A model generated the notes under the pieces. The model saw nothing but the letters and a program-made list of their open reading frames with translations. It was not told the DNA's origin and did not search any database. Made by a program: the position numbers and the translations under genes. A DNA stretch of 64,000 bases, from the NCBI RefSeq assembly GCF_964340395.1, contig NC_135565.1, forward strand, positions 19,004,709-19,068,708, given 5' to 3'. This DNA comes from Glandiceps talaboti. Its lineage: Eukaryota; Hemichordata; Enteropneusta; Spengelidae. Below are positions 37,561 to 63,540 of this stretch, piece by piece; the stretch's first letter is position 1, and the number at the start of each line of letters is the position of its first letter.

Positions 37561-38339
37561 GAAAGAAGATTAAGAACAAAAAAAATGATGTAGTTTTTGG
37601 TCATTTATCTTGCAACTAACCTTCTGGCTGGTATTATGAAATATGAATACTAATAATCATAAATCTAACTTCTGACATGACTCACGAGTCTGTGGAAATA
37701 TGTTTTCAGAACAAAAATGCATTCCTTCTGTTAAAACAAATAATTTATTAAGTACAACTTGGCTTTATCTATTAATGAGAAAATGGGTCATGAAATTTAT
37801 GATCAGTTTGATTTGGTGAATTCCTTGTATCTGTATCTGTATCTGTATCTGTTTCTGTATTTGAAAAATTAAAAAATCCAAAATATTTTATTTTGTACTA
37901 GTACTGTACAGTCAAAAGAATTTTCTGTATATCTGTGTTGCAATAAAACCCATCTACTGTATTTTGACACAAGTCATACAATATCACCATATATGATCCT
38001 ATAATGTAAGTTTCTATACATACAAAAAATGCAGAGGAAATCCGTAATATGCAATCATCTTCTCTAACAATGCTGGAAGATAACTGTAAATTGTAATGTC
38101 ATAGAATATTATGGACATATGGATATTAGTGTTATGTTACTGAAGTTAAAATTATCATGGTTTTTACATCAATAAAACATTTTATAATCTCAGTTTGTGT
38201 CACTTGAAGAGTATAGAGATCCATACATTGTACATGTCAATTTATACTTAGTACTTAATGTCTATTCAGTGCATACAATGTGACTGAATGGACAAGTAAG
38301 TATAAAGCCTAAGGGCTTTTATGCCAGGTACAATACACT

Positions 38340-38480
38340 GCATGGCACAGCACAGCACAACACAAGCTACGCTATGCTACACTATGCTACACTACACTAC
38401 ACTACATTTGTACACTACACTACACGACACTACACAACACGACAATACACGACACGACACTACACTACACTACACTACAG
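38340..38480. repeat. (ACACT)n microsatellite
   Basis: GCACA and ACACT pentanucleotide runs with CGACA variants, between CATGGCACAGC and ACAGAAAACG. Confidence 0.9.
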
Positions 38481-40727
<2,247 letters not shown>

Positions 40728-40777
40728 AATGTACTTTATCGGACAATACAATACAGTATTGTCCGATAAAGTACATT
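40728..40777. repeat. Perfect hairpin, 22-bp arms and 6-nt loop
   Basis: The arms AATGTACTTTATCGGACAA-TAC and their exact complement flank the loop AATACA. There is no mismatch over 22 bp. Neither a terminator run nor a known miRNA seed was recognised. Confidence 0.9.
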
Positions 40778-41961
40778 AAATATTTTTTTAAAAATGATTT
40801 CTGGAAATAACATGGCTGTAATACGGAGAATACATTTATGTGGGTTATATAGCTACATGTACAGTCTGAGGCAGGATTCTCTAGTATAACCTGATTTGTA
40901 TTTTCAGCTTATGACTATGAGTGGATGGACTGTGATGTATTTGTTCTCTGAAAGCTTCCCCTCCATAAATAAAGAACAAAACATCTTTGTCTATTTTAAA
41001 TGACTTTTCACACTGTATTTGTACTGGAGACATGAGAAGTGTCATCATCAACACCTCCCTGGTCCAGCTGTCAAGTTAAAAAAAAAAAAAACTTTCCATT
41101 GTCAAGATTTATTAATCTGTGTCTTACTCATCTTGTGGAACCAGAAACACAAGTCATTGACAATGGAGGGCTGCCACTTCAAATAAAAGCTATGTTGTAT
41201 CAGAGCAAACTTTACTGATATTTCTAAAATGCAAACACGCCTCCTTGTTTACTTTCGGGATGTAATAAAACAGTGACACTGTACATCTTGCATGAAACCA
41301 GAGACAAGTTAGAAAAAAAAACACAAAATAAAAAAATAATTTAAAAAAAAACGGAAAGAAAAACGAAAACATGTGCTTTGCATTCACATTCCTACATTTA
41401 GGTGTGAATGGCATTTGCTTCTTTCACAGTTCAAGTCAATGTCATTTTTGATGAATGACTCACAGAATACCTCGATAAAGTTGAAGATTATGGAAACAAA
41501 AGATTTCTTAGAAAGGCAATGGAAGTGGTAATGTTGAGTATTCTCTAAAAGCTCACAACTATTCGAGGACGGCATGTGTTAGTCTGCTTCCGCTGTGTGT
41601 CTCAGACCGGACCGGGGTCTCACACGATCACAGTCACTCTATCGATGTCCTTCAGAAACTGGAGAGTCTGAGTGTATGCCACTGAAAAATGACAGCCGAG
41701 GTCATGAAGATAGAGGCACATGACGCTAAGTTACACCCCTTGGTTTACAGAGAAACATCAGTGATCAGTGAATAACCCAACCTCGAAGAAAATTACCGTT
41801 TGAGAAATTCGACACAGCGTTTATAACACGTCTCTCCGACGTTTATCATCGCACCACTACTGTTCATCATGGCTTACTCTACAAAGCTGTCTGGATCAGA
41901 TCAGATAGTCTTTCATTCTTACACTTCACTTGGCCAAATTTCCCTCACAAATTCTACTTAC

Positions 41962-42555
41962 CAGGAATGAATTAGTTTTCCTAACAACCTAGACCCCGTT
42001 CACCGATGCTAGATGCCGGCTATGTCCCACTAACTTCCTCGAAACAGTCGCTTTTTAAAGAGCTATGCAGTTATCGCCCCTCGCACAAAAAACTCTACAC
42101 TTGTCACTGAAAGATCGCATACGTAAATTATATCCTACTAGGGTCAAAGGTCACTCCATTTTCAGTTCTGCATCAACTCGGAACGTTCATTCGCAACTGA
42201 AACTGCGAATCTATACTTAATAAATTTCAGCGGTGTAGACAGGCGGGTTTGAAACCTTTGTCTAATATTTTCGAGAAGCAAAGATAGATAATTATTAATA
42301 AAATTTGTTTCTTTACAGTTGTTTATTTATAAACCCACTGCTGCATTTCTGTGTACAAAGTTCGAAATTCCCGGTGAAAGATTATATGTTTTGGGAATTT
42401 CACCATCTCTATAGCTATTCAAAACAACTATTTTCACCCATTTTTCATTCAAAATTATTTTTGAATTTTATTCGTAACCAAACACGTTTATTAATGTTCG
42501 TATGTACAATACACAAATGCAAAACTAGTGACTGCATTGAAGGTATTCCCCCAAC
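41962..42555. promoter_or_regulatory. Presumed divergent promoter of LARGE and PEX16
   Basis: This stretch precedes the PEX16 start codon at 42556. On the minus strand it begins with a strong splice donor (CATTCCTG followed by GTAAGTAGA, exon edge at 41962). That could close a non-coding first exon of LARGE joining the acceptor near 29253. The stretch is less AT-rich than the introns. Transcription starts are not visible, so the first exon and the promoter are inference from gene orientation. Confidence 0.35.
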
Positions 42556-54841
<12,286 letters not shown>

Positions 54842-55508
54842 AAACAGCACTTGTACATCAAAATACCAAGTGGAAGATTGTATTCAACATCTAAACTTTA
54901 TGGGGAGACTTGAAACTGTATTGTCTACTTATAAGAAAATGTAACACTTTTTGCATGTATCAAGCTCAGTCCATCTCCAGGGTCTTTGAAACCGTTCACT
55001 ACATTTTTTTCAACTTGATATTCACACACATGTTTTTATCTTTTCTATACTACATATATTTTTAGTGTGTTAGCTTGATGAATGATATTGTCACAGAATG
55101 GAGTAAATATGAACCATTGATAAAAAAAAAATGAATGTTGTACTTTCACTTGCTTTTCTACTTTGGTGAATATATAATTGCAACTAACGCCTAATCACTT
55201 GCAATTGTACAGTTATAGAAATCAATATGTCTTCGTTGTGTAATGATGAAGACGTTATTGCAATTTGAAATATGAAAGGCAAATTAGGTCGTGTGTTAGA
55301 GGAGAAATGAAGATGCCTTGGTGTTTCACCCACTTTTTTTTTTGCCTAAGTGATTAGTGAGACATCGAAGGGAAATAAGAGATCATGAAGTAAACGGGCT
55401 AGTTTTATCAATATACCTAGTACCTATCATAAATCTGAATGTCTGCATGTGTGTAATATCCATAGAATTAATCCTAGCTGGTAGTGTTTGTTAGGTCTAA
55501 CTAAAAAA
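54842..55508. other. PEX16 3' flank, no gene
   Basis: Probably holds the PEX16 3' UTR. No canonical AATAAA was found in the first few hundred bases, only AGTAAA near 55102 followed by an A-rich run. No coding signal. Confidence 0.4.
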
Positions 55509-55862
55509 TTGTGCAGTTCCGATTACACTCAATTTGAGAATAATAGGTGGAGGTAGATTATTAATTTTATGTTTTTTATATATATTTTTTTCATATATGA
55601 GTGTCTAGTTCAGGTAGTTATGTTTTCCGTTGTTTTCCATATGGTCTTTGTATTATTGGTTTCTTCTCATCAGATGTACAGCCATTACAAATTGGAAGAA
55701 CAGTTTTATACGGTCTTTTTAAGTTGAAGTCATTTTTTGCATTCACTATTTCTTGTGAGACTTCACAATTTTTGCGATTTTATTATTTTTTTCTCGAATA
55801 TGTAAAGAGAAGTTTAGAGTTGGTATGAAATAGGTGGGGTCAGGTAACCGGAACCAAACAAC
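55509..55862. mobile_element. GGTTCCGATTAC-ended MITE, copy 1
   Basis: The left end TTGTGCAGTTCCGATTAC is mirrored by the right end GGTAACCGGAACCAAACAAC (complement GTTGTTTGGTTCCGGTTACC). It is 354 bp and non-coding, alignable to 58009-58366 along its whole length. Confidence 0.83.
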
Positions 55863-57159
55863 ATTTTTCTAGGCCTTATCAGTGTTGCAGTTAATTGTCT
55901 TTTGAATTCTCTGATGAAGCAATAATGTCCAGCTTGGTTGGATGTTTACAACTACTTTTTTTTGCACTCGTTTATTCATAGCCACTACACTACTTTCGTG
56001 TATGGTCTATGGTTTATTGAGAACATCATGAAATCATAACACGCCAGTCACTTTGATGGTAGGGATACAAAATATAATGAAATGTCAAATAAATTAAACA
56101 TTCCTGTGAGTCGAGTCATACATGTAATAATAAAGACGAAAAGAACACCATAAATACAAAAGGAATGATGTATGAAGAAATGAAGTATTCAAATTCTTTT
56201 ATTAAATTGAATTTTTTCCCAAAAAAACCCACAGTACTGTTTTAGAACCATTTGACAGTGACAGTATTCTCTATGTTCATAGTATGTGGCTGTACATATT
56301 CAAATTTTCTGGTCTTGGAAATGAAAATGTGAATAAATACATAATTTTTTGATTAAAATGATTGAATATGTATTGTTTCTTGGATTACAGTGACTTGCCA
56401 ATAGACGGACAATTAACAGTGTTCATGTACACATTTGAGTGATGTCTCGAGTAACTTCTAAAGCTATTGCACAGTTTTCTATTTGACCTTAAAGATTAAG
56501 CTCAAGATCAATTGTGATTTGATATCAATGATATCAGATGTTTTAGTTGTCATAATTTTTGTATTCAGAATGATTTTGTGTGCCTAGAAATCATGATTGC
56601 GTTTTCTCAAACTGTTGGAAAATCACTTGGAACTGGAGCCAGACAATGTAGATGATTTACACCGGTGACTACTATACTGTGAAAATCTTGACCCGGCACA
56701 TTTTGACCAGACACATTTTGACCGCCATTTTCAGTCATCAGGTGCATTACACCTACAAACACATGATGGTGTACAAAACAGCAATAAAAGTAGTGGATTT
56801 TAATGAATAAATGAGTTAAAATCTCTGGAGAGCCAAAAATGTGAGATCACTATCAAAGCATATAAAATGTAGTATAGTACATCTTGAAATCAGATCTGCC
56901 AGGTAGTAATGGTCGTCTGATGGGGCTGTGCGCATGTTTGATTATCGGTCTTTCCCTAGACAGTGGTTGGGGAATTCACCGACTATGGTCTTTCAGAAAC
57001 TTGAGAGCATATCTACGAAACATTGTTTGACCTGGTAAGTTACACATAGTTTGTTACGTAGGTAAATAGAGCGAGAACTACAAAAACGTATTAAGTGATT
57101 TCCTACAGGGTATGGGGGGGGGGGGGGGGCTACTCCCCTTATTTGAGTATACCTATATG
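55863..57159. other. Intergenic, nothing identified
   Basis: AT-rich, no exon or terminal repeat recognised. A 13-G run lies at about 57115-57128. Confidence 0.4.
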
Positions 57160-57500
57160 TGCCGCCCCTTTGGGGTGCGTTTTCTAGCGCTTTGGTCTAA
57201 AATGGGTGTTTTTTTCGAGCTGAAGAGTCTAAAATGGGATCCCCTTTGCATCATGTTTTATTTTGCTCGGTCAAAAATGTGGTCCATCGTCTTCAAGTTT
57301 ACCAAATCATAACTGCCATTAATTGCCCCAAAATGTTGCCTCGTAAGGAAAATGTATTTGGGTCTAAACTTTCATCTTTTAAAAACCTGTAATGGTCTAA
57401 AATGGGGTATTGATTTTTGGTCAAAATGGGTCTAAAATGGGGCCTGGGGTTTCCAGCACTGGCGTGGCCACACACCCCTACCAGAGCTGGCCACTGGTAC
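57160..57500 (+). mobile_element. CTAAAATGGGGTC-family repeat, uninterrupted copy
   Basis: Continuous counterpart of 44510-45232. At the point where the other copy holds the MITE, this one reads CATCTTTTAAAAACCTGTAA, giving the pre-insertion TTAA site. A minus-strand open frame overlapping this repeat (57299-57697) shows no family features. Confidence 0.85.
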
Positions 57501-58008
57501 CACCTCCATGACAGGGATATTGATGAGTGATTTGCACTGCACCATAAGGGACTGAAGTACAAGTTGACAATAGTTATTTCATTAAAGAAGAAACGGCGAA
57601 TATCATCTCCAAAAGATCTTGAACTATGGAACACACCTATGAAACACACAGATATAGTCATTCCTTGAATACTTGTCACTTGTACTTTCTTTTTCAATTT
57701 GTTGGACCTAATAAATGAAAGCTCTTTGAGTATTTTGATGATCAGTTGGCCAATGATTTCAAGGAGTGATGGAACGGTCGCGTTGGTGTCGCCCTACCAT
57801 CGATAAAATTAGTGAGACTTCTAAGTTAGGTACATTCAGTCAACCCAATCGCAACACTGGTTAACGGTTCCGGTTAGACTCAGTGTAGGTGTGCCACCAA
57901 CGGCCATACCTTGAAACCCGACTGTGTCCTTAGGCCTGATGTCAGAGTCTACTGTAGGTAGACATACTAGTACTACACTTTCGCATACCAGTAAAGCGTA
58001 AAAAAAAA

Positions 58009-58366
58009 TTGTGTGGTTCCGATTACGTTTAATTTTAAAAATAGGTGGGGTAGATAGAGTTGTTATTTTATTTTATTATATTTTTTTTTCATGTGTGTGT
58101 GTCTCAGTAGTTCGTTTTCCATTGTTTTCCAAATGGTCTTTGTGCATTCTTTATTTCTTCCTATCAGATGTATAGCCATTACTAAAAATTGGAAGAATAG
58201 TTTAATATTGTCTTTTTAAGTTGATGTCAGTTTCCGCACCCTCTATTTCTTGCGAGACTTCACGATTTTCGCGATTTTATTATTATTTTTCTCGAATACG
58301 TAAAAAAAAAAAGTTTAGGGTCGGCGTGAAAAACTAGGTGGGGTCGGGTAACCGGAACCAAACAAC
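58009..58366. mobile_element. GGTTCCGATTAC-ended MITE, copy 2
   Basis: The left end TTGTGTGGTTCCGATTACG is mirrored by the right end GGTAACCGGAACCAAACAAC. 358 bp, and closer to its inverted-repeat consensus than copy 1. It contains ATTTCTTGCGAGACTTCACG, also seen in the partial copy at 32801. Confidence 0.87.
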
Positions 58367-59100
58367 TTTTTTTTTATTTGGCCTAAGTAAGAAAATCAAA
58401 GTTCGCCACCGCTTTGTACTGAGATATGTCAATTAACCATGATATCCTCATATACTCATGCATTCAACCTATTCATTTCTTTCAAGGTTTTCTTCTGTTT
58501 GTTGTTGACAGTTGAGTTAGCTGACCGTTTTCATACGGGTGAGCTTTCTTTCCTTACAAAAGCAAAACTGTGCTGAAAGGACATTCTGACCCCAGTGCGG
58601 GGTCATCCAAGATCGAGTCATTTACGAATACACTAGATAGTAGTTTTGTTGTATTTTTGGTCACGAATTGTCTATTTTTCATGATTGTGCAGTTTTGTGC
58701 CAAAGTAAACTATACTGTACTGTACTGTACTGTACTGTACTATACTATACTGTACTATAATTACATATACATAACATAGCGGCGATGATGCATGTACGGT
58801 GATGATTCTTTACAGTTCAGTGAATACCAGCCCGGAGTACCAGAATAGAAACAAGATGCACCCTTAAATTTGCCATATACGTATATGTGTTCCACATCCA
58901 CACTAAATAAATAGTGACTCACTGGAATTTATATGAACGGGTCTGACAAATTTTGATAGCATATACATCGTAATTTGTGTCACAGGATATAGCTGCTTGG
59001 CGACAACTTTGCAATCTGTGAATAACCCAAGGTTAACCGATCGGTACATGTTCATTGGCACGAACAGACCAATAACTTGGTAAGGGGTCAAAGGTCATAG
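58367..59100. other. Upstream region of the sulfotransferase gene
   Basis: No exon seen. A short (TACTG)n run lies at 58711-58745. The region may hold sulfotransferase regulatory sequence, but no specific site is supported apart from the TATA-like box at 59113. Confidence 0.4.
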
Positions 59101-59112
59101 TAAGTCACATAA

Positions 59113-59119
59113 TATAAAG
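59113..59119 (+). promoter_or_regulatory. TATA-like box of the sulfotransferase gene
   Basis: TATAAAG lies 30 bp before CCATCATTCAAAATGG. A start about 59140-59145 would leave a leader of only a few nt unless initiation is further upstream. Position and sequence fit a core promoter. Function is inferred. Confidence 0.4.
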
Positions 59120-59148
59120 TCGAGGCACCAGCACTTCCATCATTCAAA

Positions 59149-60072
59149 ATGGCGACACAGTGGCCAGGTTTCTTCCACGAAGGTTGCTACTTTCTAGATT
59201 GTCTGCACGACATCAACGCTGTGAAAGAACGACGAATTGATGACTGGGATATCCGTGATGACGACGTCATCGTTGTCACGTTCTTCAAGTCGGGGACATT
59301 TTGGATGCATGGCGCTCTGCGAAAGTTGTACCCTCATTTAGTGTATGGTTTACCGAAAACTCAGAGAGCAGTTCGACTTGGGCAGTTCTATGAATACCGT
59401 GACGACAAAACAGATGCCTACAGTGAACATAAGAGAGCTGTTCAAACGACATTGAACGAAATGCCGTCTCCTAGGTTACTGTTAACTCATGTACACCCCC
59501 AGTTCTTTCACAGCAAATGGAAAGAAGGAAAGAGCAAGTGTAAAATAATATGTGTATCCCGGAACCCGAAGGACGTGTGTGTGTCATTCTACCCATTCGC
59601 CAAGAGTTTAACGTTTGCTGAGCTACCACTGGAAACAACATGGGATGACTGGGTGCAAAACTTCATGGATGGTAAAATTTGGTTTGGATCTTGGTTGGAT
59701 TTCGAGTTAGGATGGAAACGTTATGGTCTCGAAGATAATGTCTTACACGTTACCTTTGAAGATATGAAGCGAGATCTCAAGTCTGAGTTGTTGAAGGTCA
59801 CAGAGTTCATTGGCCAGTCAACGTCTGATGAAGACCTCGATAGCATTGTTGCCAGTCTTAACTTCGATACAATGAAGAAAAGTGGAAGCGATAATCGTGA
59901 TCTCATGGCAGCCAGAGACGACCAAGTATTTCGAAAAGGGGGTCAATTCCTCCGCAAAGGTCAAGTGGGTGACTGGCAAAACCATTTTACAGTCGCACAG
60001 AATGAAGAATTCGACCGCAGAATAACACGTAAAGCTGAGGAACTTGGACTTGATATGACGTACAAACTATAA
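59149..60072 (+). CDS. Cytosolic sulfotransferase (SULT family), intronless, complete
   Basis: 307 aa (human SULTs about 295). Transfers sulfate from PAPS to the hydroxyl or amine groups of small molecules in the cytosol. The PAPS 5'-phosphate loop is KSGTFW at 47-52, with Phe where most family members have Thr. The catalytic His is His114 in LLLTHVHP. The 3'-phosphate segment is VSRNPKDVCVSFYPF (136-150, Arg138 and Ser146). The C-terminal signature RKGQVGDWQNHFT is at 269-281, followed by TVAQNEEFD. All required segments are present, so it should be active. The substrate cannot be told from sequence. No intron interrupts the frame, whereas vertebrate SULT genes have several. ATG 59149 sits in a good context (AAAATGG) with no nearby in-frame ATG upstream. 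An AATAAA lies near 60213. Confidence 0.96.
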   Translation: MATQWPGFFHEGCYFLDCLHDINAVKERRIDDWDIRDDDVIVVTFFKSGTFWMHGALRKLYPHLVYGLPKTQRAVRLGQFYEYRDDKTDAYSEHKRAVQTTLNEMPSPRLLLTHVHPQFFHSKWKEGKSKCKIICVSRNPKDVCVSFYPFAKSLTFAELPLETTWDDWVQNFMDGKIWFGSWLDFELGWKRYGLEDNVLHVTFEDMKRDLKSELLKVTEFIGQSTSDEDLDSIVASLNFDTMKKSGSDNRDLMAARDDQVFRKGGQFLRKGQVGDWQNHFTVAQNEEFDRRITRKAEELGLDMTYKL

Positions 60073-60129
60073 AATCGAAACAGCTATAAACTGGAAATAT
60101 ACACTGAAATGTGACATTGTTTGATACAC

Positions 60130-60132
<3 letters not shown>

Positions 60133-60161
<29 letters not shown>

Positions 60162-60408
60162 TACAAATTGTATGTATGTACAAATGCATACGGAACGAAT
60201 TATACAATCCGAATAAAGAAATACTATCCGACGTTTCGAATCAAAATTCTTTATCAAGGACGATATACAGCAGGTATGTATGTATGTATGTATGTATGTA
60301 TGTATGTATGTATGTATGTGTGTGTGTGCATGTGCGTGCGTGCGTATGTATGTATGTTTGTATGTATGTATGTATGTATGTATGTATGTATGTATGTATG
60401 TATGTATG

Positions 60409-60440
<32 letters not shown>

Positions 60441-60502
60441 TGCGTATGTATGTATGTATGTATGTATGTATGTATGTATGTATGTATGTATGTATGTATG
60501 TA
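60133..60502. repeat. (TATG)n microsatellite blocks around a short unique segment
   Basis: TATG runs at 60133-60160 and 60275-60502 with TGTGCGTGCG interruptions. The segment between contains CCGACGTTTCGAATC and TTTATCAAGGACG, a motif pair I associate with ends of some retroelements, but too short to assign. Confidence 0.92.
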
Positions 60503-61260
60503 TAGCTTATAATACGTAACCGTATTCAAATAGACCAACAGATGTAGATTAAATCGTAATGGTTACACCGTGGCCCAAGGCTGATGTAGATTACATTTTG
60601 ACATGTTCCTACATGTTCTTAAAAAGTGCTTTCCGTGGGAGGGGTACCCTTCCCCACACCCTCACCACTAGCTATCATGGAGAGGTTGTTCTGCCCCAGA
60701 TCAAGATTGAAAGAAAAGACTGCTAGCTAAGTATTTCCAAGGACATGGTACAGCCCAATGTGAGATCTTTTTCGCTAAACCCACATCTATTTGTAAATCT
60801 CTCGAGCTCATTGTTATGTATGGACGTTGAAGTTGATTTCTACTGTTAGTTTATTGTAGTGTACCATACTGTACATCTATGAAGTGGGTGGAGGTGAGGA
60901 TACTGTATAATTACACACATTAAAATTTATGGGGACCTACGAAAATTCTTGTGTTCATTTCGGGAGGCCATGGAATTTTTTGAGAGCGTGAAAGTGTGTG
61001 TGTGTGTGTGTGTGTGGGGGGGGGGGGGCTGTGACGAAAATATTTTCTCCCCAGCCCCCACGCTGGCAATATGGTGTTGAAATTATCTGTGAAATTTGAC
61101 TTACATTCATACTTTGTGGTTTAAAGGTTATCATACAATATGGTGATTACAATAGAAATAATTAACCTGGTATGACGTGTAATATTTATATCTCGTGTAT
61201 GATCATGACCTTTCACCTGTGTTGCTCGTAGCAAAAATGTGACTTGTTACAAATGTTTCA

Positions 61261-61264
<4 letters not shown>
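60503..61264. other. Intergenic, nothing identified
   Basis: No coding or transposon signal. A (GT)n run followed by an 11-G run lies at about 60995-61028. Confidence 0.5.
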
Positions 61265-61309
<45 letters not shown>

Positions 61310-61440
61310 CGCGCGTCGGAGTGTCTGTGTGTGCATCTGTGTATCTGACTTACACTTGTGTATGTATGTGTGTATGTATGTATGTATGTATGTATGTATG
61401 TATGTATGTATGTATGTATGTATGTATGTATGTATGTACA
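61265..61440. repeat. (GT)n, (GC)n and (TATG)n compound microsatellite
   Basis: A GT run at 61265-61300 passes into GCGCGCGC at 61301-61315. After about 50 bp a TATG run occupies 61363-61438. The alternating purine-pyrimidine GT/GC part can form Z-DNA in principle. Confidence 0.93.
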
Positions 61441-62320
61441 TTGTTGTATATTATGTCACCATCGTCAGCAGGCGCGCAGTCGTAGTACTGTATGTTCATA
61501 GTAATGACAATCTTTACAAACAAGAGTATAATTTCCCTGTTAGGTGTCCGTCACTTTGGTAGAAACAAGTACAGAGCAAAATAGAAAATACCCCTTGTGA
61601 ATAATCGATGGGAAAAGAACACAAAAGAATTTCACATCGCCTTGCTTTGACTTTTCGACAGTCTGTCTGTTATCGGTAAGGTGCGCGCATGCCCAAGCTG
61701 TACTTTTTACTATGCCTCCTGAAACAACTTGTTGAACGACTTGAAATCTCGAAGGGGTAACAGTTCGGTGTTATCAAGCGTCCCCTGACAACCAGAGCGC
61801 CCCTTCTAATGGCGATTAAGAAGTATATAATATTACGTAAACATGCAATCAAAGAATTATTGCGCAACAATATAGATACAGTTGTAATACAATCACATAC
61901 AATTACTGTGTTATTTATCTGTGGTACAATGAAACTCATCCAACCAGATATACATTATAATTTTAATTAATCAAATCGGTATAAATTTAAGAACAGTGGG
62001 GGTGGGATGGGGTTGGGGTGAACGGACTTGCTGTAAAACAGGCCCGTTCACGCCCCCCCCCCCCCGCTGCTGCTTTAAGTCATGTTGGAAGATGTGGAAG
62101 AATTAGTTTTTCTTTACATCATATCAAAATATATTAGACTATACAAGTGCGATTGCCGAAACTTGAACGTCGAATATCGTGTGTAGACTCAGTTCAGCTT
62201 GTATATTTATATTTTTATACATGAATTGTGGTCTATTTATTCCGTAGTCGGAGGCCATCGGCCCAAAGATACAATATACCAATATTACAGTAAAGCAGTA
62301 TTGAAAAGGCAATGAAACTG
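61441..62320. other. Intergenic, nothing identified
   Basis: No gene. A short G-rich then C-rich stretch occurs at 61996-62066 (GGGGTGGGATGGGG and a 13-C run). Confidence 0.45.
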
Positions 62321-62641
62321 TTACATAACATTGTTAACTTCTTTATGTAGTTTCATGGCATGAAATAAGAATACTGCGAGACGTTGTAGTGTATCTACAT
62401 TGTTAGAAGAAAGTAAATCGACAAAGTTCTGTACAGACGGAGGATCAAAGTAAAATCTAGAAATATATTTTTCACTATGGTTATTGGAAAATGAACATAC
62501 TAATAAAAAATGATATTCATCTTCGACTTCATTTGAATCGTACAATAAACATATTCTCTGTTTTCTTTCAATGCCGTGTATATCTACATCATATGCAATA
62601 TATGTACTATGTATACAATGTGGACAGAATGTGGGCTTCAT
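62321..62641 (-). pseudogene. Possible C-terminal fragment of a non-LTR retrotransposon protein
   Basis: A 106-residue open frame from ATG with FCPHC near the start, then RICLLYDSNEVEDEYHFLLV followed by CSF. A basic and Cys-containing stretch followed by VEDEYHFLLVC resembles the zinc-binding tail after the reverse transcriptase of many invertebrate LINEs. No RT domain lies upstream (62642-63300 shows none), so it would be a fragment. It could also be a domesticated remnant. Family recognition is from memory. Confidence 0.5.
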
Positions 62642-63300
62642 TTAGAAATTGTACCACTGTACTTTAAATGATAAATGTCGTCATAACGTCAGATCAAGAT
62701 TATCCATCTTATGTGCATCCTATACAGACGAGAGGTAAAGGCTTAACACAACAGAGCGCCCTCGCCCGGCCTATCGTCTTTTTCATTTACATTTGCTGAT
62801 ATTGTAGTCTTGGTGCCAACGTAGTCTCTAACTAAACCACAGTCTGGTCAAAGTCCCTCAATCAGCACAAAAAGTTGTTCATCCAATCAATGAACCACAA
62901 CTGTTATATTGACGTAAACAGTGCATAAGAGCTGACAAATATACCATATTTGGACATAAATATACCATATTTGGACATTACATAACTGCCTCAATAAACA
63001 CTAACTTTATGAGGGACTGTGTTATTGGTTAGAATTCTTAGACACGATGTTAATGACTGTGTGGGTGCCCGTGGATGAATTTTAAATTACATCTCATGCA
63101 TCTCAGGACTTCTAGAGTATTACGACTTTGACTATACTGTATGTGAGTGGAGGTGTGAATGGTAACGATGCCTTATAGGGACCAGACTACTATGTTGTTG
63201 TGTTTATGACTTGTGGTTGAAAGTTGAATAAGGCATGTCATGGCATCGTATATAGATTAAGAGACCCAGACTAATTTATCTGCCGGTAGAGGATTGAGTT

Positions 63301-63540
63301 TTAGAGATACCATCACAATTCAATTTAACCTTTGATGCTAGTACACTGCAATGAAAAATGTACAGGTCAAACAGTCGAAATAAGTACATTGAACTGTATT
63401 GTAGAATCATTCTTCACAGCTAAAATGATATTTTTGTGGTTTGGTGTTTCACTCATGGGACATTGTGTTTTTGACCTGTATATTTTCCATTGCAGTGTAC
63501 TAGTATCAAAGGTTAAATTGAATTGTGATGCTATCTCTAA
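63301..63540. mobile_element. Foldback MITE with arms of about 75 bp
   Basis: The left arm TTAGAGATACCATCACAATT and the complement of the right arm TTAGAGATAGCATCACAATT stay aligned through CAATTTAACCTTTGATRCTA and ACTGCAATGRAAAATRTACA. The length is 240 bp, with open frames on both strands only because of the fold symmetry. The remaining sequence to 64000 shows a short GGGGAGGGTCACATTTT repeat and no gene. Confidence 0.88.

Noticed and set aside
36866-37573. Repeat proteins on both strands with NNPWKKEEQLVLSC-like units
   Set aside because: A tandem repeat with variable CAAA runs. There is no start context, splice logic or family match, and both strands are equally open.
57299-57697. 132-codon minus-strand open frame
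   Set aside because: It overlaps the CTAAAATGGGGTC-family repeat and shows no domain or conserved motif.
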